Source of the DNA: Endotrypanum monterogeii
Lineage: Eukaryota > Euglenozoa > Kinetoplastea > Trypanosomatida > Trypanosomatidae
DNA: 27,028 bases
Direction of reading: 5' to 3'
Assembly: GCA_000333855.2 (NCBI GenBank)
Contig: CM007319.1
Span: forward strand, 1,900,223 to 1,927,250
The notes beneath the pieces are model-generated. The model ran no database searches, was not told where the DNA came from, and saw only the letters and a program-made list of their open reading frames with translations. This document shows positions 9,319-17,973 of the stretch, piece by piece. The translations under genes were made by a program, and so were the position numbers. Positions within the stretch are counted from its first letter, which is position 1; each line of letters begins with the position of its first letter.

Positions 9319-9633
9319 CTGCTCCGCTGCATTACTCACGCTGTGAGTGCCGCTACTTCTCTGGTGTCTATCTACAGTCGTCGCCCGCTAATCTTTTTGT
9401 CATATCGTCAGGAGTCGCCCTTCACATCCCGTTTTTCGGGGGCTGAGCCACCCACCCCTTCTTTATCGACACCTTCTACGCATGAGGCGAAAGGTCGGAG
9501 GGGGGAGGGGCATATCTACTACCTTCAGGTTTCGAAGGACAGCAAGCAGCGCTCCACTCAACACAAAGGCCAGCACCATACTACCCCAAAGCTTCATTAT
9601 TAGAATCGGTGTTGCTGCCAGCGCGCAGTGAGT

Positions 9634-9654
9634 TATATATATATATATATATAT
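9634..9654. repeat. (TA)n microsatellite
   Basis: About 10 TA units, 45 bases upstream of copy 2 of the 567-bp repeat. Copy 1 has no TA run at the matching distance. Confidence 0.95.
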
Positions 9655-9698
9655 GCGTCGATGAGACTCTCCTTGGCGCCATCTTCTCCATTTCTATT

Positions 9699-10262
9699 AC
9701 TGTGCTGGTATCTTGGCTCTCGGCACGGGCTCGTCTCTGTGCTACCGTGGCGATCCGTTGTTGCCTGCGCTTCACTGTGCAATGTCGTCCCGAGGCGGCG
9801 TCACGATAGGGTGATCGAGAAGTGGTAGAGCGATCCCCCCCCCCCTCCCGCCCTCGGAGCTACGTGGAAAGATTTCCGATGAAGGACGACCCTCCGTTGG
9901 ACGGGGTGCTCCACACCTTCCCGCGAGGCACCTACTAGCCTTTTGCTACACTCTCCGCTCTCTCTATATTTCTCCCGCACCGCTGCGCGGACGGCAGTGA
10001 GTGACTCGTCCTTGGGGACTTGTCGGTCACTTGTCTCTTTTTTTTTTCATGACACACTCGCCTCAAATGTTTTAGTTCGTTGAATTTTGACTGTGTCTAG
10101 AGTTCAGTGGCTCAACCGATTCTTTGAATACAGCTGAGATATATGTGGGCACGGTTCACCCGTCGGGAAGCACGTAAACATCAGTGCTTATAGCTGGTCT
10201 TTCTCCCGACTGCATATCATTTTCAGCTGGACCTCAGTTGTCCATCTTGACCTCTGGTCTAC
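9699..10262 (+). repeat. ~567-bp dispersed repeat, copy 2
   Basis: Direct repeat of 617-1183, offset by about 9.08 kb. It begins with actgtgctgg (actgcgctgg in copy 1) and ends at the shared ggtctac, after which the copies diverge completely. The inverted repeat near its 5' end carries one mismatch in this copy (ccgtggcg), so that hairpin is not conserved by compensation. Together the copies flank MTG1, the coiled-coil gene and TRM8. Confidence 0.9.
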
Positions 10263-10877
10263 CTGTATGTATGTCCCCCAAACCAGGAATTCTTACTTTT
10301 CCACTTTTCACGTATGTGCTTTGTTTACCTAGTTGAGGTATATTGCTTAGGCCTTTTTTTTTCATGTAGGTGTAAGTGTTTTTTGGATAGTTACTTTCTG
10401 GGGTGAACAACACGTAGATGTGATGGACCTCTCAACTGAGACTTGAAGATGAGTTCGACAGAGTTGAACAGGGCTGCGCTCTCCTTGACGAGTCGACGAA
10501 AAACCTGAGCCGTCATATTTCCTCCTTTTGCTTGGGGACGCATAACTCTCCTCTAACTCTGCTGAGGGATCTATCTTTTGGGGTGGCGCACAGGGTGTTC
10601 TATCAGCTAATCCCCCCCACCCCCATCGTGACCATCATTGCATTAGGTTTTTTGTCCACCAACGGCTATAATTTGATCTCACCTACGGCATACTGGCGGT
10701 GTGTGCAGCTTGTACATCAGACTGCCGAAGAAAGAATTGAGTATTTTTGAGTATCGCCGAGAGAGGTGTTGGCTGAGAGCACTCCTTCTCTGTCTTATTC
10801 GCCTTTTTTTTTTTCGAACGGAACAAGAGGAGTGCTGTCAAATTTCTTCTACACCATGCGCCAGTGGTGCGGCAAGC

Positions 10878-10951
10878 TGGATCCTTTACCCACTCCTTCC
10901 TTTTTCCGGGTTGCGCCGCGACAATCGATATCTAATATTTGACTTTTCAAG
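10878..10951 (+). promoter_or_regulatory. polypyrimidine tract and trans-splice acceptor for the Cys-rich surface protein
   Basis: A pyrimidine-rich stretch (cactccttcctttttccg, around 10889-10906) is followed at some distance by AG at 10950-10951 and further AGs at 10962, 10973 and 10985. After any of these the first ATG is 11005. An earlier option is the T-run at 10802-10814 with AG at 10826-10827, which would place a 28-codon uORF in the leader. Confidence 0.5.
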
Positions 10952-11004
10952 TAAGCACATCAGTACTTCAACCAGGAAACTTGCAGGGGGTAACTAACAA
11001 CTCG

Positions 11005-11814
11005 ATGAAGGTGTTCGCCATACTGCTGCTGTCACTGGGCACCGGAGGGCTAATCCTGTCGTTCACAGCGCGAGGTGAGGACAGATGTTTTCTTACCGAC
11101 CTACAGCCAACCGCTCCCTTTGGGTTGGAGTTGTGCTACATGCACTCACATAACGCCTGCTGCCTCTCCGGTTTTGATAAAGAAATCAAGACAGCTTATA
11201 GTGCTTTAGTGCCAAACGGGCAAGGCTGTGCTCCCGGAAGCCAGCGCATCTACACCTCGCTTTACGCCTTGCGGGAGTACCTCTGTCTGCCATGCGACCC
11301 CAGAGAGCCCTTGTATCGCTTCGAAAGCATTCAAGGTGATATTGTGCATGGCGGTATCGTATCACCTTCCACGAATTCAGTCGCCGGGGAACAGACGTGG
11401 CGAATTTGTCGTTCGTTTCTGTACGGCCAACGAGAGACACTGCAAGGACTTTGGGGTGACAATGGCTCTCGCTACGATCAGTGCGGCGTCATCGTCAGTT
11501 CTTGTATGGCTACTCCCGTATTCAACGTGAGCACCGCTTCCTTCCAAGTGCCTTCATCCACATGTAACACATCCAACGAACTTACTATTCCGTCGATTGC
11601 CTTCCGTAACACTTCCGATCCGGCTCTAGAGATGCTCTCGATGGTTGCCCAAAGCATGCCGTATTTTCAAATTGTCGTTGTGGACGATAACGATCCGAGC
11701 TACATCTACGAGAAAACACCGTGTTTCGGCCGTGACATTGCCGTCACGGTCCCTTCAGCTGCTCTGTTGGGCTGGGTGCATGCAGTCGCCCTCATGCTCA
11801 TACTCAGCATATAA
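11005..11814 (+). CDS. secreted, probably GPI-anchored Cys-rich protein with folate-receptor-like pattern
   Basis: This is a 269-residue protein. Residues 1-24 form a signal peptide (basic K2, then a Leu/Ile core). The C terminus (about 251-269) is a hydrophobic tail after a small-residue stretch, as in GPI-attachment signals. The body has 12 cysteines (28, 44, 52, 53, 75, 94, 97, 135, 160, 167, 187, 240) and four N-glycosylation sequons (N153, N174, N188, N202). The spacing C44-x7-CC(52-53), preceded by HNA, then C75, then LCLPCDP (93-99), and C135 after W132 resembles the folate receptor / riboflavin-binding / HHIP-like domain (Pfam Folate_rec), where N-A-C-C is a hallmark. The later cysteines of classical folate receptors are not obviously aligned, so ligand binding is not established. 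The ATG at 11005 is chosen over the open upstream frame because it begins the signal peptide. It is most likely an unannotated surface protein; the family link is an inference from pattern. Confidence 0.8.
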   Translation: MKVFAILLLSLGTGGLILSFTARGEDRCFLTDLQPTAPFGLELCYMHSHNACCLSGFDKEIKTAYSALVPNGQGCAPGSQRIYTSLYALREYLCLPCDPREPLYRFESIQGDIVHGGIVSPSTNSVAGEQTWRICRSFLYGQRETLQGLWGDNGSRYDQCGVIVSSCMATPVFNVSTASFQVPSSTCNTSNELTIPSIAFRNTSDPALEMLSMVAQSMPYFQIVVVDDNDPSYIYEKTPCFGRDIAVTVPSAALLGWVHAVALMLILSI

Positions 11815-12280
11815 AGTGATGCCCTGCCGAGTGTGAAAAGCTTTTCGGCTTATGTTGTGCTGGGACCCCTTCGGGAGTGACACAGCAGCGATAAACAAGG
11901 TTCCTGATCCTCCCTCATTTTTCTTTCGACGTCTCAGAAGCAAGGCTGTACATGCGATGGCCGCGCCCCTAGTGAGTTGACTTTTTTTTTGTTCTCGTCT
12001 GAGCAAGAGAGAGGAGAAGGAGGACCGACGAACGGTAGAGTAAAAAATATTAATATATTATACACCCACGCGCACCGTCGTGTTTTCTTTTTTTTTTTCA
12101 AGTTATTCAGTGCTCTTCTACTTTTTTAGGTCGGTAGTGTACGGTAGCGGTTGCGCTGGACATGGTCGTCCTTGGCACCTACGCCCTCTGCTCCAACCGC
12201 TCTATCCTGTTTTTTTTTTTTCGTCCTCTCCAGCCCTTTATTCTTGTGACTGGTTCCCCCCCCCCCAACCCCCCGTCTTG
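11815..12280. other. intergenic region
   Basis: No gene seen up to the small ORF at 12281. It contains a short AT-rich patch near 12045-12062, poly-T runs near 12086-12098, and a strong acceptor at 12232-12233. Confidence 0.6.
12211..12233 (+). promoter_or_regulatory. strong polypyrimidine tract and trans-splice acceptor
   Basis: Uninterrupted T run followed by cgtcctctccag, with AG at 12232-12233. A near-ideal trypanosomatid acceptor. The next ATG is 12281, 48 bases on, which is the main argument that the small frame below is a real gene. Confidence 0.65.
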
Positions 12281-12553
12281 ATGTTCGGCTATTCCAGTGC
12301 TCTAGGAAACAGGCAACGGACTGCTCTGTGCATAGAACTTGGTAGCTACACTTGCGTGTGTGCCCCCAACCTAATCCGCTTGATAAATTCAGGTGTACAT
12401 ATTTTTCTGCGCTGGGAAGTAAATCAGCGTATTGCCTACAGTGGACCCCATTTTCTGCTGTGGATGCGTGGCAAGATTCGGCATCAGCGTCTTCGTTTCC
12501 GCTCCCGCCTCATAGCAATCAGCTACTGTGATCGTCAAGACCTCGAACTATGA
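12281..12553 (+). CDS. small basic protein, hypothetical
   Basis: A 90-residue frame that I do not recognise. It begins at the first ATG after the strong acceptor at 12232-12233. The protein is rich in Arg and aromatic residues, with four Cys in the whole chain and an Arg-dense segment near 66-80 (KIRHQRLRFRSR). There is no obvious membrane segment or known motif. Support comes from the splice signal and reasonable codon use; against it are the short length and the lack of any family match that I can name. It could instead be leader sequence of the next small gene. Confidence 0.4.
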   Translation: MFGYSSALGNRQRTALCIELGSYTCVCAPNLIRLINSGVHIFLRWEVNQRIAYSGPHFLLWMRGKIRHQRLRFRSRLIAISYCDRQDLEL

Positions 12554-12809
12554 CTCTTTTTCCACCTCCTGAACATTTCGTTTTGATGTAGTGCAGCGCT
12601 CCTTTTTGGAAGATGCATTCCGCCCTACGGTGCCTTTCTTCATACTTTCTGCATATCCAGCCTGCTGATATTAGCCTCTCTTTGGTGCCTCTCTTACTCT
12701 ATCCACAAGTAACAAAAAGAAAAGCGTGTGGCTCTCTGCAACATTTAGCCTCGTTTTGAGCGTTTTTTTTTTGTTGTGTGTGTGTGGGGGGGGGGAGGGG
12801 GCTCCGCAA

Positions 12810-12992
12810 ATGTGGCAGTTCATGGAGACAGGCGCAGCTCTTTTTGCTGCTGTGCTAGTGTTTCTCCACCTTGGGATCGTTGGCGGCCTCTTAGTGTATC
12901 TCTTTTCAAAGGCTCCAAAAAAGCGTGTGTCTGCAGCGCTTTCGGTAGAGGAGCGTACAGTGATTCGGAAACTAATGCGCAAGAACGACTGA
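12810..12992 (+). CDS. small single-pass membrane protein, hypothetical
   Basis: A 60-residue protein with one strong transmembrane segment (about residues 9-32, Ala/Val/Leu/Phe/Gly-rich) followed by a basic, helical tail (SKAPKKRVS, then a charged helix ending RKLMRKND). This architecture is common in small subunits of mitochondrial complexes and other membrane micro-proteins, but I cannot assign one. The frame is open upstream to 12726 but without another ATG, so 12810 is the start. It is preceded by a T10 run, a GT run and a G10-A-G5 tract that contains the likely acceptor AG at 12796-12797, leaving a leader of only about 12 bases before the spliced leader. Confidence 0.6.
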   Translation: MWQFMETGAALFAAVLVFLHLGIVGGLLVYLFSKAPKKRVSAALSVEERTVIRKLMRKND

Positions 12993-14079
12993 GGATACAC
13001 ACTAGAAGCGCAAACTGACATCGGAGTAGAGGTCGATATGTCTCGACTAGCTCACGAGCACCGCCGTCCTCTTCCCATCATCGTGGATCAATATCCCAAA
13101 ACTGGTCAATACCAACCGCTTTTATGTTCCTGCCAGCTGTGAAGTGCCTTTGCTGCTGACAGGATTATAGCCTGTGTCACGTCAGGAAGAGGAGAAAGGT
13201 AGTGTTTCTGTATGTTGGCGGTCCGGCGCTGGGTGGAGTCAAGTCATGGTCAATCGCGAGAAGCAAGACGATATTCCTCATAGGCTAGGCCCACCTTCGA
13301 CTAGGTTGGCCTGCCCTTTCTTTCAGCGCCACAAGTCTGATGGTAATGGCAAGTATTCTGGGCTCACTTGAGAAATGCACAGTCCTGCAAGCTGCAAGTC
13401 ACATGAGTGAGAAATACAGTCGGGGTGGTCTTTGGATGATCGAATCAGCCGTCCTGCGGTATGTGCGTACACGGCCCCTTGGCATCATCGGAAGCGTGAG
13501 AGGAGATCGAAGGGTTTTTATGGAATGCGACTCACGTTGCACTGTTGTATCTCTGCGTTTTACCAGGAAGCGGAAAAGAGTTGCAGCGTTTAGATCTCTT
13601 CAGAACGGTGAAGATAAGAGCCACCGCCAACAACAGAATAACAGCGTCATGGAATACAACGAATAAAAGTAGTATCCCCCATTGTAATGGCGCTCTGAAC
13701 ACCTCGTTTGTTATTGACCCCACCCTATCGAGCCCTTGTGTGCATGAGTGTTTCCAAAAAAATATGGCATTTTCGGGAGTCTGTGAGCTCTCCTCTTCGT
13801 CCTCATAAGACATTCCATGACTTACTATAAAGCGGAATGCTCCAGTAGCAAGAAAAAAAGAGGTAGAGAACTTCGCTTCATTGGGGCTGGGGGGACTTAA
13901 GAATAAAGTCGACGAACTTGTCGTGAATGGCTTCTTCGATTTTACATATTCCAGAGAAGAGGAGTCGTGGGGTACTCGTACTCTATACTCCCTCATGTAC
14001 GCACGCAAGGATACTGTAGGCAAGAATTGAGGGATATCTTTTGGGGTACGTACTAATAATACTTTGTTTTCCGGCTCTC

Positions 14080-14102
14080 CTCTCTCTCTCTCTCTCTCTC
14101 TG
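14080..14102. repeat. (CT)n microsatellite
   Basis: About 11 CT units. On the + strand it is also a polypyrimidine tract and could serve trans-splicing at the AG at 14105-14106 or later AGs. Confidence 0.9.
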
Positions 14103-14168
14103 CTAGCTCTTTCCTGTTGTTCACTTTATCGAAAGCGGGTGTGACTCTCAGAGCGCTTTCCTTTCCCC

Positions 14169-14193
14169 TGTGTGTGTGTGTGTGTGTGTGTGT
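14169..14193. repeat. (GT)n microsatellite
   Basis: About 12 GT units immediately upstream of a pyrimidine tract and acceptor. Confidence 0.95.
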
Positions 14194-14209
14194 TTTCTTA
14201 CTGATTCAG
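14194..14209 (+). promoter_or_regulatory. polypyrimidine tract and trans-splice acceptor
   Basis: tttcttactgattcag ends with AG at 14208-14209, just after the GT repeat. The first ATG is 14222, a three-codon uORF (ATG CAA GGA TGA) whose TGA overlaps the next ATG at 14230. Confidence 0.55.
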
Positions 14210-14229
14210 TGCTTGGCTCACATGCAAGG

Positions 14230-14487
14230 ATGAATATGATGAGTGGCTGTCGACTGTTGAGGAGTAAATGGAAGGTTCCTAGCCCCACCACCACTGCCAC
14301 CCCCAGCAAGCCGATTGCGTGGGGTCAAGTCAGTGCATATGGGTGCGGCAGCCGGTATGATGAGGGTTTCGAAGCCCATGTTCAAGGAACAGCTCGCTCA
14401 AGTAATTGGGCTGCACCCCGAGGGCTCATCCGTGGCTTTTCTGACGAGAAAGAAATGCCGCCTTTACCTAGCCACAGCAAGAAATGA
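14230..14487 (+). CDS. small hypothetical protein (uncertain frame)
   Basis: A possible 85-residue protein starting at 14230, just after a good splice acceptor. It has a basic N-terminal third, a Thr/Pro-rich stretch (residues ~18-27) and a Gly/Ser/charged remainder. I do not recognise it. A second + frame (14339-14566, 75 residues, starting MGAAAGMMRVSKP) overlaps most of it and looks equally coding by eye. So this may be either protein, a frameshifted gene, or a pseudogene remnant. Confidence 0.35.
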   Translation: MNMMSGCRLLRSKWKVPSPTTTATPSKPIAWGQVSAYGCGSRYDEGFEAHVQGTARSSNWAAPRGLIRGFSDEKEMPPLPSHSKK

Positions 14488-15116
14488 AATTCCGTCGAAG
14501 GAACCAACATATACCAGGGCAGAGCCCTTCACACCCTATGCTTGGTGTGGGTATGTGGTATGGTGATTGGTACGAAACAATCTCGAGTATCGTTTTTTCC
14601 GCTCGATATCAGATAAAAGAATTTTTTTTTTCAATATCTGCTCATTTAACTTATTGCGTCGGCCATTCATATTTTTTTTTTCGCCCACAGCCTGCACGAC
14701 GCGTGTCTTTCCCTTCGCGTGTGTGAATACGGGAGTGCACGATCGCCTTTTTCTTTTTTCGGACGGTAGTTACAGCAGATGACTTGCCGCTCCACGGGGC
14801 GTGAAGCGGCAGTCCGTCAGTCGCTAAACACATATGTATCTTTATCCTGTGTTTAATCTCTTTGCTTGCCGTGTGCAGCAGACGTGATTGCATCCAATTA
14901 ACATTTGGAAGCGGGAAGACAGTGCTTTGCCGAAAAGTAATCCTGTTTCTTTTTATCTGGACCGGAGGCTCTCTTGCCACCAGGCGCTCTGGTCACGCTC
15001 ATCTTCTTCATATTCTCGTCTCCTCCTGTTTGTTTTATTGCTCTCAATAATTTAAGTTATCGCGGTAAAATACGGTACTTTCAGCTAATTCCAAGCGGAA
15101 AAAAAAGGGTCCTCAG
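14488..15116. other. intergenic region upstream of ALG11
   Basis: Holds the tail of the alternative small frame (to 14566), several poly-T runs and the ALG11 leader. No further gene seen. Confidence 0.6.
14996..15056 (+). promoter_or_regulatory. polypyrimidine tract and trans-splice acceptor for ALG11
   Basis: A long T/C-rich stretch (about 15001-15046) is followed by AG at 15055-15056; another AG follows at 15085-15086. The first ATG after either is the ALG11 start at 15117. Confidence 0.65.
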
Positions 15117-16514
15117 ATGTTGACGTTTCTTTTCGTGTCGATTGTGGCCATCGCTCTCTTTTGTCGCTATCGAAAGTCCAAGTACCCCAGGAACACAGTC
15201 GGCTTTTTGCACGCCACGGCAGGGGCGGGCGGGGGTGGAGAGCGCGTGTTGTGGGTCGCCCTGGATGGACTGCAGCGCGCCGATGCCGCCAGAGGAGTGG
15301 TGCGGCAGTACGTTGTCTTCACAAATGAATACAAGCCCTTGACCGGTTCGTCGACAACGTCGTCTGATCAGTACCTTCTTTCACTCGTGGAAAGTCAGTT
15401 TAATATTCGTCCTTTGCGTCCTGTCCGTTTCATGTACCTACGTCCAGCTTTCACCCGATGGCTGAACAGTGATGTCTACCCGCGACTGACTTTACTGTTA
15501 CAAACCCTGTGCGGCGGTGTGGCTTTGTTTTACGAGGTCGCAGTTGGATGTGCAGCAACACCCATCGTCGTTGAGACGCTCGGTGTACCGTTTTCTTACC
15601 CTTTGTTCCGTTTCATCGCCGGCTGCACAGTGATCTGCTATACACACTACCCCGTCATTTCTTCCGCCATGACAGAGCGCGTGCGCAGCGGGGAGGTGAG
15701 TTACACGAACTCGGTTGCGATGGCACGAAAACCGATGCTACGCTTTGCCAAGGTGGTTTACTACGAGATCTTCACGCTTCTATATCGCTTTATGGGGTAT
15801 TCTCCAAACGTGGTTCTGACAAACTCAACATGGACACAGAATCACATACAATCTCTTTTTTGGCCACGCCGGTGCCTTCTACTGTACCCACCTTGTGATG
15901 TTTCTGGATTCGGCGCAGAGTCAAAACCCCCTGCGCTGCGCCGCAATCGAATTGTCAGCGTCGGTCAGTTCCGACCAGAGAAAAATCACATGTTGCAGCT
16001 TTCAGCATTTCATTTGGCACTCCCGAATTTGCCTGAGGATGCCATGCTGGTCATGATTGGCGGTGTCCGAAACAAGGAAGATCGACAACGTGTTGCGCAA
16101 CTACAAGCCTACGCAGAAGAGATGGGAATCAGGAAGCGGGTGCAGATCATCGTGAATGCGACCGTCGCGGAGGTGAGAGCGGAGTTGGGGAGGTGCACCA
16201 TTGGTCTGCACACAATGCGTGACGAGCACTTTGGTATCGTGCTTTTGGAGTACCTCGCCGCAGGATGCGTCCCCCTCGGACACAGGAGCGGCGGCGTAGA
16301 ACTTGACATTGTCAAGTCGCCAGATCTGGGCTTTCTGGCCATTACGAAAGAGGAGTATGCAGATGCTATGGTGAATATCTGTGAAATGAGACTCCGTGAC
16401 TCGGAGCGGTACACACAGTTCCAACAACGTGGCAGTGAGCATGTCAAGTCTTTCGATGACAGTAATTTTCGAACTCGTTTTGTGGAGCTGCTGAGCAACT
16501 GCTTGTATGTCTAG
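15117..16514 (+). CDS. ALG11: ALG11 alpha-1,2-mannosyltransferase
   Basis: The 465-residue protein belongs to the GT4 (GT-B fold) glycosyltransferases. ALG11 adds two alpha-1,2-linked mannoses from GDP-mannose to Man3GlcNAc2-PP-dolichol on the cytosolic face of the ER. An N-terminal membrane anchor spans about residues 2-16. The diagnostic glycine loop GGGGERVLW is at 38-46, and HYPV occurs in the first domain as in other ALG11 proteins. SVGQFRPEKNH opens the nucleotide-sugar domain, and the EX7E motif (EHFGIVLLE) has E370 and E378, followed by AAGCVPLGHRSGG and DIV. Length is close to yeast and human ALG11 (about 490-550), slightly short. The start is the first ATG after the acceptor. The assignment is firm. 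It implies that this organism makes at least Man5-type lipid-linked precursors. Confidence 0.96.
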   Translation: MLTFLFVSIVAIALFCRYRKSKYPRNTVGFLHATAGAGGGGERVLWVALDGLQRADAARGVVRQYVVFTNEYKPLTGSSTTSSDQYLLSLVESQFNIRPLRPVRFMYLRPAFTRWLNSDVYPRLTLLLQTLCGGVALFYEVAVGCAATPIVVETLGVPFSYPLFRFIAGCTVICYTHYPVISSAMTERVRSGEVSYTNSVAMARKPMLRFAKVVYYEIFTLLYRFMGYSPNVVLTNSTWTQNHIQSLFWPRRCLLLYPPCDVSGFGAESKPPALRRNRIVSVGQFRPEKNHMLQLSAFHLALPNLPEDAMLVMIGGVRNKEDRQRVAQLQAYAEEMGIRKRVQIIVNATVAEVRAELGRCTIGLHTMRDEHFGIVLLEYLAAGCVPLGHRSGGVELDIVKSPDLGFLAITKEEYADAMVNICEMRLRDSERYTQFQQRGSEHVKSFDDSNFRTRFVELLSNCLYV

Positions 16515-17136
16515 TAGCAAGGTGGGTGAGGGATGGTATTGAGACCCGCATCGCGCTCGACACGGAGGAACGTATCTGCGTCTTGTATCAAAAAAAAAAA
16601 ATGTGAACGCAAAAGCAAAACACTGCTTCTGCAAACTCGCCTTGAAAATTTGCAGATGAGATGCACCACCGCAGAAGGTGCAAACATACGTTTTAGAAGA
16701 ACGTCGCCCCGCAGCGGTTCTTAGCCGAGGCTAGCTGTGAGGCAGACTCGTAATGTTTTTCTCCTGCAAGTTTTTTTGCGCGAATTGCACTTGCTGCCTT
16801 TCTTACTAGGTGGGAAATACAGAGCGGGTTACCGGAGCAGACGTGTGGTGGCCGATGGCTTCGTTCACCGCATCGAACGATTCACTTTTCTTCTCGAACT
16901 CAAAGAATTGTATTTTCCTTACGTACCCACTTACTTCTGTTGTCTTGACACTTTTTTCTTCCTATGGATGGTGGTGATGGCGCTGCTTTTCCGGGTGTGT
17001 ATACACAAACACATGCAGTGCTCACCTCATTTCTGCCCACTCGCATACGTTCCCAGGTGTTGTCCTCAAACCCCTAGATTGTGCATTTTGTGTCTATTGT
17101 CAACCATACCCCGCTCCGCTTTGGTAATCTTGCACC
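16515..17136. other. intergenic region
   Basis: Contains a poly-A run near 16590-16600, T-rich tracts and the MYCBP leader. A 139-codon frame (16737-17156) opens with GTG, is full of Cys/Phe/Leu from pyrimidine-rich DNA and runs into the MYCBP start, so I do not call it. Confidence 0.6.
17019..17056 (+). promoter_or_regulatory. pyrimidine-rich stretch and candidate trans-splice acceptor for MYCBP
   Basis: A C/T-rich stretch ends in AG at 17055-17056. No ATG occurs between it and the MYCBP start at 17137. The tract is weaker than at neighbouring genes. Confidence 0.45.
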
Positions 17137-17394
17137 ATGTCATACAGGTCAAGTGAGGCTAAGAAAGAAGAGTTCCGCAAGTACCTCGAATCCACGCAGG
17201 TCGTTGACGCGCTCACCCGTGTTCTCGTCAACCTCTACGAAGAGGAGGAAAAGCCTGAAGACCCAGTGGACTACATCAAGCGAGTTCTTGGTGGGGCTTC
17301 AGCCGCCGACTACGAAGCTCTACAGCAGGAAAATGTGCGGCTCCGTGCAGAGGTGGAGCAGCTGAAAAAACAGCTCAACGGGCAGACGCAATAA
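17137..17394 (+). CDS. MYCBP: MYCBP (AMY-1) family protein
   Basis: An 85-residue protein matching the c-Myc-binding-protein family over nearly its full length. EEFRKYLES (residues ~9-17) is followed by VVDALTRVLVNLYEEEEKPEDPVDYIKRVLGG, in which the LVxLYEEPEKP signature is clear, and then by a C-terminal coiled coil (about 57-82) rich in Glu/Gln/Leu. Human MYCBP is about 103 residues. Protists lack Myc; in Chlamydomonas the homologue FAP174 is a flagellar central-pair protein, and in mammals MYCBP binds A-kinase anchoring proteins. A flagellar or anchoring role is therefore the likely reading here, by inference. The start is the only ATG in the region. Confidence 0.92.
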   Translation: MSYRSSEAKKEEFRKYLESTQVVDALTRVLVNLYEEEEKPEDPVDYIKRVLGGASAADYEALQQENVRLRAEVEQLKKQLNGQTQ

Positions 17395-17952
17395 ACATTC
17401 AATATTTTGTTATGACCTGAGGGCTCATTTCATTGGGTCCTCCCAAGATATCTAGTGTGAGTTTGTCTAGTATGTTTGTGTGTGTGCTCACTATTTTTCT
17501 CTCCTCACTTCTCCTCTATAGACACACATTTGTTTCTTTACACGCGTAGTTGTCATGTACATAAAGATGAACGCATAGCTGCACATGAGTCAAAGTGCTC
17601 CACATCACCGAATTGGAAGAATGATTTTCTTTTGACAGGGTCGTTTCGTGGATTTTCTAGTGTAGCACGCGCAACACGGTAACGATGGCAAGTTTCTTTC
17701 AGTGCACCCCTAGCGCTTTCACGCCTAACAGCTCTTGTCATTCTCGAACCAATGTCTATGGTACGTTACTTGAGATCGGCATGATGTCCCTCCCTCCGTC
17801 CCTTTGCTAAGGTCGCTTTCAGCCTTTGCCTTGATTTTTCTCTATGGAGCTCTATATTCTGCACGTCACCCTTTTTCTTTAATGATCCCACTCATTCATA
17901 CATCCTCACATAACTTCTACTCCCACCACTCCCACATTAGTACTAGACCGTC

Positions 17953-17973
17953 GTGTGTGTGTGTGTGTGTGTG
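17953..17973. repeat. (GT)n microsatellite
   Basis: About 10 GT units between MYCBP and the WD40 gene. Confidence 0.95.

Larger units (their letters stand above)
8716..11004. other. 2.3-kb spacer with repeats
   Basis: No convincing gene. It contains two TA microsatellites (9288-9318, 9634-9654), copy 2 of the 567-bp repeat (9699-10262), several poly-T runs, and the leader of the next gene. The region 10263-10870 shows no recognisable feature apart from a pyrimidine run at 10802-10814. A short upstream ORF of 28 codons starts at ATG 10854-10856 if an early acceptor is used. Confidence 0.6.
12993..14229. other. 1.2-kb intergenic region
   Basis: No credible + strand gene. A minus-strand frame at 13532-14023 includes a hydrophobic segment but has no supporting signals (see rejected list). 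Towards the end there are a (CT)n run (14080-14102), a (GT)n run (14169-14193) and an acceptor. Confidence 0.55.

Noticed and set aside
13532..14023. Minus-strand 163-codon frame with a hydrophobic segment
   Set aside because: It opens with a non-ATG codon, lies opposite to the transcription direction, and has no acceptor on that strand that I can see. The hydrophobic stretch is suggestive but not enough.
16737..17156. 139-codon + frame before MYCBP
   Set aside because: GTG opening, Cys/Phe/Leu-rich composition from pyrimidine tracts, and overlap with the MYCBP start; treated as leader and intergenic DNA.
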